From the NCBI GenBank assembly GCA_900108205.1, contig FNUU01000001.1, forward strand, positions 482,673 to 546,672: DNA of 64,000 bases. Reading direction: 5' to 3'. Source of the DNA: Eubacterium ruminantium (GTDB lineage: Bacteria; Bacillota; Clostridia; Lachnospirales; Lachnospiraceae). Below are positions 16,760 to 26,677 of this stretch, piece after piece (position 1 is the stretch's first letter; each line of letters begins with the position of its first letter). The notes under the pieces were generated by a model. The model made no database searches. It saw only the letters and a program-made list of their open reading frames with translations, and was not told the DNA's origin. A program made the translations under genes and the position numbers.

Positions 16760-17419
16760 TTAACGGCCTGTAAGAACTGCTGCTATCTCTTCGTAGGTCA
16801 TTCCCTTATGGAATGAAAACTCACCGACTCCTATAATAAATGAATAACCTGTCGCATCCAACCATCTGTCAAAATCAAGATAATCCTCGACAATGCCGGC
16901 ATCCTGGAGCATCTTCGCAACTGTTGTAGAATACATTCCTCGCTCAACAACAATAGTTACTGTACCATTATCCTCAGTAGTCTTTTCTGTTGTTTCATCA
17001 GTACTTTTCTCTGTATCTTCTGTTGTTGCTTCAGTTGTCTCCTCTGTCTTCTCTGTTGTAGCCTCAGTTGTTTCCGTCTTCTCAGTTGTAGCTTCAGTTG
17101 TTTTCTCTGTCTTCTCTGTTGTTGCTTCAGTTGTTTTTTCTGTCTTCTCTGTTGTAGCTTCAGTTGTTTTCTCTGTCTTCTCTGTTGTCGCCTCAGTTGT
17201 TTTTTCTGTTTTCTCTGTTGCTACTTCAGTTGGTTTTTCCGTCTTCTCAGTAGCTTTCTCTGTTTTCTTATCACTTCCTGTATTATTTGAAACCACTTTT
17301 TCTGTTTCGGTGTTTTCAGATTTCTTCTCGTAACCGAGAGTTTTCATGGCAGCAAACATAATGATAACACCAATGAGAAGACCTATTCCTATTCCTCTTA
17401 AATAATATTTTACTTTCAA
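16760..17419 (-). CDS. Membrane-anchored MltG/YceG-like domain protein with TEK-repeat linker
   Basis: 219 residues. An N-terminal membrane segment (about 9-27) is followed by ~110 residues built from TTEATTEKTEK units. The last ~70 residues (VTIVVERGMYSTTVAKML ... GEFSFHKGMTYEEIAAVL) resemble the LysM-like subdomain at the start of MltG/YceG endolytic transglycosylases. The catalytic part of MltG is absent, so this is not a complete enzyme. The start is TTG, preceded by AGGGGG, only three bases after the stop of the DUF6115-like gene, implying translational coupling. A peptidoglycan-facing role is inferred from the anchor and linker. Confidence 0.75.
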   Translation of the reverse strand: MKVKYYLRGIGIGLLIGVIIMFAAMKTLGYEKKSENTETEKVVSNNTGSDKKTEKATEKTEKPTEVATEKTEKTTEATTEKTEKTTEATTEKTEKTTEATTEKTEKTTEATTEKTETTEATTEKTEETTEATTEDTEKSTDETTEKTTEDNGTVTIVVERGMYSTTVAKMLQDAGIVEDYLDFDRWLDATGYSFIIGVGEFSFHKGMTYEEIAAVLTGR

Positions 17420-17422
17420 TTT

Positions 17423-18769
17423 TTATTCCCCCTGATGCTTGTCAATCACATATTTAACTTCGCCAACCCCAAGATCAAGAAGTTTTGATATTTCCAGTAT
17501 ACTGAAGCCGGCATGATACATACCCATAACATTTTCTTCAGTATTTCCGCCTTCAAGACTGATACCCTCTACTGCAAGTATCTCATCAAGACTTTCAGTA
17601 CTTTCGACATCACTTATATCTTCCTGGTCATCATAATCCTCATCAGGATCATCCTCATCAGAAGCATCTGCTCCTGATAATCTGTCTGCAATAGAAATGA
17701 CCTTTCCGGCTTTATCGTCTCTTAATTCATCCGTATCACCGGCTTCTTCAGATTCCGGTACATAGTCTTCCTCGACATCCTCAGCTTCTGCGGCATTTTC
17801 ATCCACATACTGCTCAGCTCCTGCCACTTCACCCGCAAATGGATCATCGTCATCATCCTTTTCTTCCTCTGCGGACTGAGCAGCTTCTGCCTTCTCAGAC
17901 TCTTCTTCGTCTCTGTATTTTTTATTCTTCTTTTTGTTCTTTTTGTTCTTCTTATTCTTCTTAAATTCTTTTACAGGTTCTTCCGGAGCGGCATCAGCCT
18001 CTTCTTCGATCACTGCCTGAATCTCTTCCTCTGCCTCTTCCTGAACAGCTTCTGTATATGCAGCTTCTTCCTGAACTTCTTCATAAGCTGCTTCTTCCTG
18101 AACCTCTTCTTCATAAACAGGTTCTTCCTGTATCTCTTCTGTATATGCTGCTTCTTCCTGAGCCTCTTCATAAGACTCTTCCTGCATTACATCACTTTCC
18201 TGATCAGCGACACGGATTGATCCATTCTCCAGTTCTGCTCTTACTTTCTTAAGCTCCTCAAGTCTAAGCTCAAGCTCTTTTTCCTTTTCAATAATTTCAG
18301 CATATTTCTGATCGATTTCAGCCTCTTTCTTCTCTATCTCCAGAAGAGAAACCTGACCCTGCTCATCGATCTCAGCCATCTTACTGTCTGCTCTCTGGTC
18401 AATATCCTTAAATGCTCTGTTGGCACATGCATCTATTCTTCCAATATTATTTTCAACATTCTTGTCGATTTCATTGATCTTTGCGCTAAGCTTATCGAGA
18501 TTCTTTTTATTCTCTTTGTCGATCTTCTCACTGGTGCTCTTTAACTTGTTAGAGACTTCCTTATCAACCATCGACTTAAGATTTCCGGATTTTCCGTTTA
18601 CGGATTTATTGAAATAATCCTCAACCATAGCATCTATCTTTTTCTTCTTATCTTCCGGAATATCCTTAATATCAATCTCTTCGGACTCCTTATTCTCCAT
18701 GCCTATAAAGCAGCTTGCAACAATGCATACAACCGCAAGTATGATCAAAATAATAATCGTTGGTGTCAT
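17423..18769 (-). CDS. Coiled-coil membrane protein with C-terminal HTH-like segment (DUF6115-like)
   Basis: 448 residues. Residues 1-23 form a membrane anchor (IIILIILAVVCIVASCFIG). About 35-185 is a coiled coil rich in Lys, Glu and Asp. About 190-390 is acidic low-complexity sequence with a basic NKKNKKNKKK patch. The last ~45 residues (MGMYHAGFSILEISKLLDLGVGEVKYVID) look like a helix-turn-helix and resemble DUF6115/YlxL-type C-termini. AGGAG precedes the ATG. It is coupled to the MltG-like gene. The function is unknown. Confidence 0.72.
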   Translation of the reverse strand: MTPTIIILIILAVVCIVASCFIGMENKESEEIDIKDIPEDKKKKIDAMVEDYFNKSVNGKSGNLKSMVDKEVSNKLKSTSEKIDKENKKNLDKLSAKINEIDKNVENNIGRIDACANRAFKDIDQRADSKMAEIDEQGQVSLLEIEKKEAEIDQKYAEIIEKEKELELRLEELKKVRAELENGSIRVADQESDVMQEESYEEAQEEAAYTEEIQEEPVYEEEVQEEAAYEEVQEEAAYTEAVQEEAEEEIQAVIEEEADAAPEEPVKEFKKNKKNKKNKKKNKKYRDEEESEKAEAAQSAEEEKDDDDDPFAGEVAGAEQYVDENAAEAEDVEEDYVPESEEAGDTDELRDDKAGKVISIADRLSGADASDEDDPDEDYDDQEDISDVESTESLDEILAVEGISLEGGNTEENVMGMYHAGFSILEISKLLDLGVGEVKYVIDKHQGE

Positions 18770-18917
18770 CTTTTATTTTCTCCTATTCCTTTAATTACTT
18801 TAACCCGCATATCATCTCGAATAAATTGCGCTACTCTTCTATTAAAACACTTTATCAGATATAATTCCACATTTATTTTATAAAAATTCGAAAAAAAATA
18901 ATTTATTCTGCGCCAAT

Positions 18918-18964
18918 AAAAAAGATTGAAAAAAGCACATATCCGACTTTTCTCAATCTTTTTT
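18918..18964 (-). terminator. Terminator of the topA-codY operon
   Basis: On the minus strand AAAAAAGATTGAGAAAA, a 13-base loop, then TTTTTTCAATCTTTTTT. The long stem and T tract lie about 30 bases past the codY stop. Confidence 0.88.
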
Positions 18965-18995
18965 ATAAATTATCAATATCCTTCCGGTCTATACG

Positions 18996-19757
18996 CTATA
19001 TCCCCAGCTCGTCAAACACTTCTTCATTTACAATCTTTACATAGGTGCCCTTCATTCCCTTGGAAATAATTTCTATTATCCCGGCCCCCTCAAGCTTTTT
19101 CAAAGCATTTACTATTATCGATCTGGTTATCCTGCATTTTGAAGCAAGCTTACTTACAACTATAAGTCCTTCTTTTTTATCCAGTTCCTTAAATACACAG
19201 ACTACAGCCTCCTTCTCTGAAACGGAAAGAGACAGAGCCGCCGAACGTACAGTGACCTTCTTACGGCTTATTTCTTCATCTTCTTCGTAGATAGATCTCA
19301 TCATTTCAAGCTCTATGACAGTATTCATATATTCACTGAAAATGATATCATCCACATCAAAAAGTTCTTTATTTCTGTAAATAAATGTTGTTCCGAGACG
19401 TTCTCCCGCGAAGTCCACCGGCATAACTATAGCCGAATGCTCCTCGTTGGCTTTTTCATCAAAGCCAAGGGTCATCAGATTAACATTCTCCTTCGTTGAC
19501 AGCACAGAAAGAAATCTCTCATTAAGGCTTTCATCGATCACATCACCCTTATCACCGGCTATCATCTCATTTATGGCTTCCACTTTTTCACATTTATATA
19601 ACCCAAGTATCTTGCCTCTCATACTTACGACCATTATATTTGCCGAAAGTATCTTTCCTGCGCACTCGCAGATATCATCAAAGATTACCTTCGACGAGGA
19701 ATTATAATGGAGAAGCTTATTCAGTTTTCTGGTTTTATCTAGAAGCTTGACGCTCAT
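18996..19757 (-). CDS. codY: GTP-sensing transcriptional regulator CodY
   Basis: 253 residues, full length. The N-terminal GAF domain that binds branched-chain amino acids begins LLDKTRKLNKLL. The C-terminal winged helix contains ASKCRITRSIIVNALKKLEGAGIIE and GMKGTYVKI, both diagnostic. CodY represses amino-acid synthesis genes when GTP and isoleucine, leucine or valine are plentiful. Its start overlaps the topA stop (ATGA). CodY-box-like sequences occur in this window upstream of ilvD and the DUF1015 gene. Confidence 0.96.
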   Translation of the reverse strand: MSVKLLDKTRKLNKLLHYNSSSKVIFDDICECAGKILSANIMVVSMRGKILGLYKCEKVEAINEMIAGDKGDVIDESLNERFLSVLSTKENVNLMTLGFDEKANEEHSAIVMPVDFAGERLGTTFIYRNKELFDVDDIIFSEYMNTVIELEMMRSIYEEDEEISRKKVTVRSAALSLSVSEKEAVVCVFKELDKKEGLIVVSKLASKCRITRSIIVNALKKLEGAGIIEIISKGMKGTYVKIVNEEVFDELGI

Positions 19758-21823
19758 TTCCCTTGTTCCTCTTCATTCTTTTTAGGAATTACAAATCCAC
19801 ATTCCTGATTTGAGCAGAACAGTTTGCTGCCCTTTTCAACCATATAACTGCCACACTCAGGACATTTATCCTTTGCCGGCTTTGCCCATGACATAAAGTC
19901 ACACTCCGGATATCCTAAGCAGCCATAATATCTTCTGCCTTTCTGTGACAGTCTTGTGATAAGCTCATTGCCGCATTTTGGGCATGCCACGCCAATTTTT
20001 TCATAATACGGTTTCGTATTCCTGCATTCAGGGAATCCCGGACAGGCAAGGAATTTTCCGTGAGGTCCATATTTGATCACCATCATTCTTCCGCACTCGT
20101 CACATACTGTATCAGATACCTCATCCGCAATATGGACATTTTCAAGTACCTTTTCAGCATTTTTAACTGCGCTGTCAAGATCCGGATAGAAATTTCTTAC
20201 AACCACCTTCCAGGCGATGACTCCTTCACCGATCTTATCAAGAAGGCTTTCCATATTTGCTGTAAATTCAGTATCTATTATTACAGGAAAGGCTTTTTCC
20301 ATAATTCCGTTTACCGCCTCTCCGAGCTCTGTAACATAGAGGTTTTTATTTTCTTTAACAATATATCTTCTGTTCAGGATGGTTCCGATGGTAGGAGCAT
20401 AGGTTGATGGTCGTCCAATACCATTTTCTTCCATAGTTCTTACAAGAAGTGCCTCAGTAAAATGCGATGGTGCTGCAGTAAAATGCTGCTTACTGTCGAA
20501 TCTCGCAAGTGTAAGAACACTGCCCTCCTTGAAAAGCAGAGTATTCTTGATCTTATCATCATTTTCCTCAGAATTCATGGCATATACTTCCATAAAGCCG
20601 GAAAATGAAAGGCTGCTTGTGGTAGCCTTAAACTTTTCTTCTCCCGCCTTTACTGTTATGGCACAGGTTTTATATACAGCCGGCTTCATTCTGCTGGCCA
20701 GAAATCTGTTATAGATAAGCTGATACAATCTGAAGAGATCTCTCGGAAGACTGTCCTTCAGACTTTCCGGTGTGATATCAATATATGTTGGTCTGATGGC
20801 TTCGTGAGCATCCTGTATCCTCTTGCCCTTATTTCCGTCAGCAGAGGCATCAGCTATATACTCCTCGCCATATTTTTCTTTAATAAAGCTCCTTGCCGCC
20901 TCATCAGCCTCAGCAGATACACGGACAGAATCTGTACGTAAATAAGTAATAAGGCCTACAGATCCTCTACCCTTTACCTCTACACCTTCATACAGCTGCT
21001 GTGCAAGGCTCATGGTCTTTGATGTAGCCATATTAAGTCTTGAAGAAGCGTCCTGCTGAAGAGTACTGGTAGTAAATGGAAGCGGTGCCTTACGGGTACG
21101 TGTTCCTTCCTTTACTTCAGAAACAATGAAATCCTTTTTCTCCAGGTCTTTCATTATCTTTTCGGCTTCTTCCTGGTTTTTTATATCTCCGACATAATGA
21201 AATGCTGTTTCACCCTTATTGCCCGGACACTGTAACAGACTGTCCAATGTCCAGTATTCTTCAGGTATAAACGCACTGATCTCGTTCTCCCTGTCACATA
21301 TCATCTTGAGCGCAACAGACTGAACTCGTCCTGCAGACAGACCTCTCTTTACCTTCTGCCATAAAAGAGGGCTTATTTCATAGCCCACAAGTCTGTCCAG
21401 CACACGTCTTGCCTGCTGGGCATCTACAAGATTCATATCTATCTCACGTGCATTTTTAATTGATTCCTTAACTGCGTTCTTGGTAATTTCATTAAAGGTT
21501 ATTCTCTGATAACTCTTCTCCGGAAGCTTTAAAGCTATAGCCAGATGATATGAAATTGCCTCTCCTTCACGATCCGGGTCAGTTGCGAGATAAATCTTTT
21601 TAGCTTTTTTTACTTCCTTGCGAAGACTTGCTAAAACTTCTCCCTTTCCGCGAATAGTAATATAATGAGGTTCAAAATCATCCTCAGGATTTACCCCCAT
21701 TGAGCTCTTCGGAAGATCCCTTACATGTCCGTAAGAAGCGATAACCTCATAATCCTTCCCCAAAAATTTCTTTATTGTTTTTGCCTTTGCAGGCGACTCA
21801 ACTATCACAAGATTTTTTGCCAT
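19754..21823 (-). CDS. topA: DNA topoisomerase I
   Basis: 689 residues, type IA topoisomerase that relaxes negative supercoils. The TOPRIM domain starts at VIVESPAKAKTIKKFLG and includes ATDPDREGEAI. The active-site Tyr lies in GLITYLRTDS (about residue 300). The C-terminus has three zinc-finger modules with CxxC pairs (CDECG ... CPGFPEC, CPKCG ... CLGYPEC, CPECG ... CSNQEC). AGAGGGT precedes the ATG. It overlaps codY by four bases, so the two are translated together. Confidence 0.97.
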   Translation of the reverse strand: MAKNLVIVESPAKAKTIKKFLGKDYEVIASYGHVRDLPKSSMGVNPEDDFEPHYITIRGKGEVLASLRKEVKKAKKIYLATDPDREGEAISYHLAIALKLPEKSYQRITFNEITKNAVKESIKNAREIDMNLVDAQQARRVLDRLVGYEISPLLWQKVKRGLSAGRVQSVALKMICDRENEISAFIPEEYWTLDSLLQCPGNKGETAFHYVGDIKNQEEAEKIMKDLEKKDFIVSEVKEGTRTRKAPLPFTTSTLQQDASSRLNMATSKTMSLAQQLYEGVEVKGRGSVGLITYLRTDSVRVSAEADEAARSFIKEKYGEEYIADASADGNKGKRIQDAHEAIRPTYIDITPESLKDSLPRDLFRLYQLIYNRFLASRMKPAVYKTCAITVKAGEEKFKATTSSLSFSGFMEVYAMNSEENDDKIKNTLLFKEGSVLTLARFDSKQHFTAAPSHFTEALLVRTMEENGIGRPSTYAPTIGTILNRRYIVKENKNLYVTELGEAVNGIMEKAFPVIIDTEFTANMESLLDKIGEGVIAWKVVVRNFYPDLDSAVKNAEKVLENVHIADEVSDTVCDECGRMMVIKYGPHGKFLACPGFPECRNTKPYYEKIGVACPKCGNELITRLSQKGRRYYGCLGYPECDFMSWAKPAKDKCPECGSYMVEKGSKLFCSNQECGFVIPKKNEEEQGK

Positions 21824-21941
21824 TATACTTTACCCTCTGTCTAGACTCTTTATGTGTGGAAATATACACCATATAAATCTTAAACGCAAGAAGAATTCTG
21901 AGCATTTTATTTTTTTCTGGTCAGCTGCCGTAAATACTGAC

Positions 21942-21980
21942 AAAAAAACCGAAGCAAACGGACATCGTAAGCTTCGGTTT
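21942..21980 (-). terminator. Terminator of the phosphatase gene
   Basis: On the minus strand AAACCGAAGC, a 15-base loop, GCTTCGGTTT followed by more T. It lies between the SpoIIE-type phosphatase stop and topA, so topA-codY need their own promoter in the remaining ~115 bases; I could not fix one. Confidence 0.88.
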
Positions 21981-21997
21981 CTGTAAGGCTTCTCTAT

Positions 21998-23749
21998 TTA
22001 TAATAATTTAATTCCCAGCATGGTAAGGTCGTCAAACTGCGGCGCATTTCCCACGAACTCATCAACAGCCCTTTGTACCTTATCCAACAACTGCATCGGA
22101 GCTGCATCCAGATTATCATTCAGTACCTGAGTCAGTCTTTCAAGACGGAACATCTGATTATCTGAATTTGTCGCTTCAGGCACTCCATCCGTATATAGAA
22201 ACAGCACTGCACCCTTCTGGAGTGTGATTTCTGATTGCTTATATACTTTATTTTTTAATCCACCAAGAACAAAATCATGCTTTGTTCTAAGAACTTCAAA
22301 TTTGCCTTCCGGCTGTTTTATCACAGGGCACTCATGTCCGGCGTTGGCAAATGTAAGCTTACCTGTAGATATCTCCAATATGCCCAGCCACGCCGTTACG
22401 AACATCTGATTTTTATTGTTCCGGCACAGTTCTTTGTTGGTTCGATTCATTACCTCACTCGGTGAGATTCCCGTCATTGTATAATTGCTGATAAGCATCT
22501 TTGACATCATCATAAATAAAGCAGCAGGAACGCCCTTGCCCGAAACATCAGCGATGACCAGCGCAAGGTGATCGTCATCCACGAAAAAGAAATCATAGAA
22601 ATCTCCTCCTACCTCTTTAGCAGGAGTCATAGAGGCATAAATATCAAACTCATGTCTGTCAGGAAACGGTGGAAAAACGTTAGGCAGCTGAGACGCCTGT
22701 ATATTCGTGGCAAGATCCAGTTCTGCACTGATACGTTCTTTTTCGACCATCAGCTTGACATTCTCATCAATATGATGATCTATTTCTATTGTCATATCAG
22801 AGAAAGCATCTGCGAGTACACCCAGTTCATTTCGAACGCGAATGTCAGACATGCGTTTCTTTACCTTATCACTGTCGTTAGTCACCGTATATTCCAGAAT
22901 GCTCTCCTTCATCACTTCTACAGGTTTTATCGCCTCTTTGTATATGACAAATACCAGCACCGCCAATGCTATAAGCAATGCCCCGATACCAAGAAGTACG
23001 GTCTTTTTGTAGGTAGACAACATTACCTTTGAAAAATCGCTCCAGTCATAAGCAACTCCGATAACGGCTCTTACCTCCCCGTTTATATACATAGGTCTAT
23101 ATCCGATATAATAATCACCTTCAAGCATAAAATCACGAGAACTCATAAATATTACATCATCATCCGAAACAGCCTTGCGGTTTTTGATGACATTCGGAAT
23201 ATCTATCATCGTTATTTCATCAAAAGCTTCTTCAGATTCTCCGTTGATTGATCTGAAGATCACAGGACCCCTGCTGCCGTTTTGGGGTGCAAGCACCATA
23301 AAAACACAATCAAATCTGTTAGCCTCATTTTGTTCTTCTGTCGTTTCACGTATAAAGCGAAGAAAATCCTTTGTACAGAATTTCTGAACGATATCGTCCG
23401 ACTTCATGACGAAATCGATATCCCAGAACAGTGAAAACGTGCTTCCGTCGGGAGCATTTCCCGCTACATATTCCTTTTCGACATCTGTAATCGGTTCAGT
23501 CAGCACTTCAGGGTGAAGCTCAATATAATCGAAATACCACTCTGAGACTTCACATATCTGTTCTTCAAACATCAGATTCACATCTGAAGCATTGAGCCTT
23601 TCGGACATAAGAGTATTCTGTGCTTTCAAAAAACCGCTTACAGTGCTCTTATACACTGTATTAAGTATCAAAACCACCATAACTATCATGACCGGTATTA
23701 TTACCGAGATTATCTGCACCGCAAGTTTTCTGTAACTTTTTACTTTCAT
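21998..23749 (-). CDS. Membrane sensor phosphatase (HAMP plus SpoIIE/PP2C domain)
   Basis: About 583 residues from the ATG at 23749; a TTG 11 codons earlier is the longer option and neither has a strong ribosome site. There are two membrane segments (about 10-32 and 260-280) enclosing a ~220-residue extracellular sensor, then a HAMP linker. The last ~220 residues are a SpoIIE/RsbU-type PP2C phosphatase, with EVGGDFYDFFFVDD, ADVSGKGVPAALFMMMSK and FLYTDGVPEATN supplying the metal-binding Asp residues. Such proteins dephosphorylate anti-sigma-factor antagonists. No partner anti-sigma or STAS gene is adjacent, so the target is unknown. Confidence 0.88.
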   Translation of the reverse strand: MKVKSYRKLAVQIISVIIPVMIVMVVLILNTVYKSTVSGFLKAQNTLMSERLNASDVNLMFEEQICEVSEWYFDYIELHPEVLTEPITDVEKEYVAGNAPDGSTFSLFWDIDFVMKSDDIVQKFCTKDFLRFIRETTEEQNEANRFDCVFMVLAPQNGSRGPVIFRSINGESEEAFDEITMIDIPNVIKNRKAVSDDDVIFMSSRDFMLEGDYYIGYRPMYINGEVRAVIGVAYDWSDFSKVMLSTYKKTVLLGIGALLIALAVLVFVIYKEAIKPVEVMKESILEYTVTNDSDKVKKRMSDIRVRNELGVLADAFSDMTIEIDHHIDENVKLMVEKERISAELDLATNIQASQLPNVFPPFPDRHEFDIYASMTPAKEVGGDFYDFFFVDDDHLALVIADVSGKGVPAALFMMMSKMLISNYTMTGISPSEVMNRTNKELCRNNKNQMFVTAWLGILEISTGKLTFANAGHECPVIKQPEGKFEVLRTKHDFVLGGLKNKVYKQSEITLQKGAVLFLYTDGVPEATNSDNQMFRLERLTQVLNDNLDAAPMQLLDKVQRAVDEFVGNAPQFDDLTMLGIKLL

Positions 23750-23859
23750 ATCTATAACTCTCTCATCAAAAGAAACATACAATAAATCTCAAAACAATTT
23801 GTACAATACGTCTTTATATATTATGCCATTTTTACATTAATATATCAAGCTGCTGTGCT

Positions 23860-23916
23860 GTTCAGGAAAACAGATACGCGTTTCACTCATGCTTGTTTTT
23901 CTTCTGATAAGATATA
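23860..23916 (+). repeat. Half copy of the dispersed palindromic element
   Basis: The right half of the element (TTTCACTCATGCTTGTTTTTC and TTCTGATAAGATATA) with a changed left arm that starts TTCAGGAAAACAGATACGCG. It ends directly against the dprA stop codon. Its left part reappears in inverted form inside the split copy at 61286-61433. Confidence 0.65.
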
Positions 23917-23917
23917 C

Positions 23918-25054
23918 TTATATTTTCTTTACATAATAACCTCTTTCAACGGCTTTTATCAGTTTTTTCTTTTCCAGTTTGATAAGTCCCTCCAGGGCAA
24001 GCGTGAGCGAAAGGCCGCTGACTGATGTAATATCATCAATAAACATCGGTTCACCTGAAAGGCAGTTAAATATTTTTCTTTCATTCTCCGATAATTCCAG
24101 GTATTCCCGTTCCTTCTTATCTGTCTCTTTTTTCTTATTTTCCTTCCATTTTTTCTGATAAGCATCTTCCGTCTCCGAGGCACCGAGAAGATCCGCTATC
24201 ACGGTATCCGCATCATTTGCAATCAACGCTCCCTGAGCTATCAGATTATTCGTTCCTTTATTCATAGGGTCAGTGATCCTTCCGGGTACAGCATATACAT
24301 TTCGCCCCTGTTCCAATGCAATATCCGCCGTGATCAGAGACCCGCTTTTTTCTCTTGCCTCCACAACTATAACCCCCTCCGAAAGTCCACTGATTATACG
24401 ATTTCTCACAGGAAAATTAAAAGCATAGGAAGGTATGCCCGGTCCGTTTTCCGATATCACAAGCTGTGAAGAATACATTTCTTCATACAGATGAAGATTG
24501 CCTTTAGGATAAATATCATTTATTCCGCTGCCCATCACGCCTATGGTTTTCCCTCCATTTTGGATTGCTCCTCTGTGAGCTGCTGTATCTATTCCATAAG
24601 CAAGCCCGCTTACAACTGTAAAACCGGCGCCGGAAAGCTCTCCTGCAAAATACAGGGCCGCCTCTCTGCCATATTCGGTCGCCTGCCTTGAACCCACTAT
24701 AGCCACACACCTTCCCTTGTTTAACAGCTCCTTGTCCCCCTTAAAATAAAGTATCTGTGGTGGATTTGGTATATTCTTCAGCCTTTCCGGATAATCCTCA
24801 TCATAAAAAGTTAAAAATGAGTATCCACCTTCATCAAGTTTATTCATTATTTCTTCTATTTTTATCAGACAGTCCCTTTCACTGAATTCACATATCCTCT
24901 GTGCCATTTTCTTAGGAACCGTCTCCATTAGTTCCTCAGGTGAAGCCGCAAAAATATATTCGGGATCATTATACTTCTGCATAAGTTTTGCTATGCTTAA
25001 GGGGCCGATTTCAGGAATAGATGAAAGCCATAATATCTCTTCATTTTTTGTCAT
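23918..25054 (-). CDS. dprA: DNA processing protein DprA/Smf
   Basis: 378 residues. DprA loads RecA on incoming single-stranded DNA during transformation. The Rossmann-like core shows VAIVGSRQATEYG, VSGLAYGIDTAAHRGAI, GVMGSGINDIYP, FPVRNRIISGLS and EAREKSGSLITADIALEQGRNVYAVPG, all classic. An N-terminal helical part and a C-terminal winged-helix-like tail flank it. The ATG overlaps the comM stop. The set comM-dprA-topA-codY is a familiar Firmicutes neighbourhood. Confidence 0.96.
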   Translation of the reverse strand: MTKNEEILWLSSIPEIGPLSIAKLMQKYNDPEYIFAASPEELMETVPKKMAQRICEFSERDCLIKIEEIMNKLDEGGYSFLTFYDEDYPERLKNIPNPPQILYFKGDKELLNKGRCVAIVGSRQATEYGREAALYFAGELSGAGFTVVSGLAYGIDTAAHRGAIQNGGKTIGVMGSGINDIYPKGNLHLYEEMYSSQLVISENGPGIPSYAFNFPVRNRIISGLSEGVIVVEAREKSGSLITADIALEQGRNVYAVPGRITDPMNKGTNNLIAQGALIANDADTVIADLLGASETEDAYQKKWKENKKKETDKKEREYLELSENERKIFNCLSGEPMFIDDITSVSGLSLTLALEGLIKLEKKKLIKAVERGYYVKKI

Positions 25055-26607
25055 ATTGCCTTCCCCCTGTCCGGAATATTTCTGAAGAACATTGCCTCAT
25101 AAACATCATCTTCACGTATATCCTCTCTGTCAGAAAGATCCGCAACAGTTCTGGCCAGTTTTCTGATCCTGAAATATCCTCTTGCAGATAATTTCTGAGA
25201 TTCAAATTCCTTCTCGAGAAGCTTTTCACCACCCTGATTAATTTTTATATACTCCTCAACTTTATTCTGAGGCATCTGGGAATTAAATAAAAAATTTTCC
25301 CCTTTATACCGATGGAGCTGCCTTTCTCTTGCGGCCTCCACCTTCTGACGCATCTCCAAGGAAGAAATGTTCTTTGTTTTATTGGTCAGTTCCTTATATT
25401 TGACCTGTTTTACCTCGAGTCTTATATCTATCCTGTCCATTATAGGATAGCTTATTTTATTCCTGTAGGAATTAATCTCCTGTTCTGAACATCTGCAAAG
25501 ACTCCTGTCCGGATAATGACCGCAGGGGCATGGATTCATAGCTGCCACCAGCATAAAATCGGCAGGGTATTCAAAAGACGCATGATGTCTGGATATAAGT
25601 ATCTTCTTGTCCTCCATAGGCTGCCTGAGGCATTCTATTACCTTCTTCTTATATTCCGGAAGTTCATCCAGAAAAAGTATTCCGCAATCCGCCAGACTCA
25701 CTTCTCCCGGTTTCGGTATCATACCTCCGCCTATTAATGCTGTTTCCGTCACAGTATGATGAGGGCTTCTGAAAGGTCTTTTCCTCATAAGACTGTCGCA
25801 CCCCTTCATCATTCCGGAAATACTGTATATCTTCGTTAATTCAAGACTTTCTTCATAAGTAAGAGACGGCATGATTCCCGGAATACTTTTTGCTATCATG
25901 GACTTGCCCGAGCCCGCCTCACCGCTCATCAGAATATTGTGAAAGCCCGCAACAGCGATCATTACACCGCGTTTCATGCTGTCCTGTCCGCATATATCTG
26001 CCATATCAAAATCAATATCCTGAATAAGCTTCTGTCTTTCGAACTCCCTCTTGCCATTATCCATATCAGTTTTTACGTGAAATACACTCTCTGTTTTATC
26101 TCCCAGGAGATAATCCACCATTTCCCGCAGATCCTTTACGCCCGTGACCTCTATATCGTCCACCACCATAGCTTCCTTAACATTATCATAAGGGAGCACA
26201 ACCTTCTTTATCCCCTGCAGTCTTGCAAAATGGACGACAGGAAGAACACTGTCCACGGCCTTTATGTCCCCGGACAGACCCATTTCTCCCAGCACCAGAG
26301 TATCCTTTAAAGCTGTTTGCGGAATTATATTCATAGAAATAAGGATCGCCGCTGCTATAGGAAGGTCAAATGAAGCTCCATCCTTCCTGATATCTGCAGG
26401 CGACAGATTTACGGTAATCCTGCTGGCCGGCAGGATAAAACCGGAATTTTTGATGGCAGTTCTCACACGTTCCCCTGCCTCTTTGACAGAGGACGCCAGA
26501 TAACCAACCATTGAAAGCATGGGGAGTCCTGCACTGATGTCAGTCTCAACCCTGATCAGCATGCCCTCTATGCCAAGAGACATGCCACTTATTACTTCGC
26601 TGTACAT
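25051..26607 (-). CDS. comM: YifB/ComM-family Mg-chelatase-like AAA+ ATPase
   Basis: 518 residues. The N-terminal Lon-protease-like fold (SPADIRKDGASFDLPIAAAIL) is followed by an AAA+ domain with Walker A GEAGSGKSMIAKSIPGIMP, Walker B ILFLDELPEY, the RPFRSPHHT segment and a MNPCPCGHY Cys cluster. The C-terminal region has SARGYFRIRKLARTVADL. ComM is a helicase aiding branch migration during natural transformation in some bacteria; in Firmicutes the role is less settled. GGAGAAT precedes the ATG, and it overlaps dprA by four bases. Confidence 0.95.
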   Translation of the reverse strand: MYSEVISGMSLGIEGMLIRVETDISAGLPMLSMVGYLASSVKEAGERVRTAIKNSGFILPASRITVNLSPADIRKDGASFDLPIAAAILISMNIIPQTALKDTLVLGEMGLSGDIKAVDSVLPVVHFARLQGIKKVVLPYDNVKEAMVVDDIEVTGVKDLREMVDYLLGDKTESVFHVKTDMDNGKREFERQKLIQDIDFDMADICGQDSMKRGVMIAVAGFHNILMSGEAGSGKSMIAKSIPGIMPSLTYEESLELTKIYSISGMMKGCDSLMRKRPFRSPHHTVTETALIGGGMIPKPGEVSLADCGILFLDELPEYKKKVIECLRQPMEDKKILISRHHASFEYPADFMLVAAMNPCPCGHYPDRSLCRCSEQEINSYRNKISYPIMDRIDIRLEVKQVKYKELTNKTKNISSLEMRQKVEAARERQLHRYKGENFLFNSQMPQNKVEEYIKINQGGEKLLEKEFESQKLSARGYFRIRKLARTVADLSDREDIREDDVYEAMFFRNIPDRGKAI

Positions 26608-26677
26608 TTATTCTCCTTCTGCCTCTCCATTGCAGAAATCCGTTTCGAAGTAATCAAATTATACCATTAAAATATAA

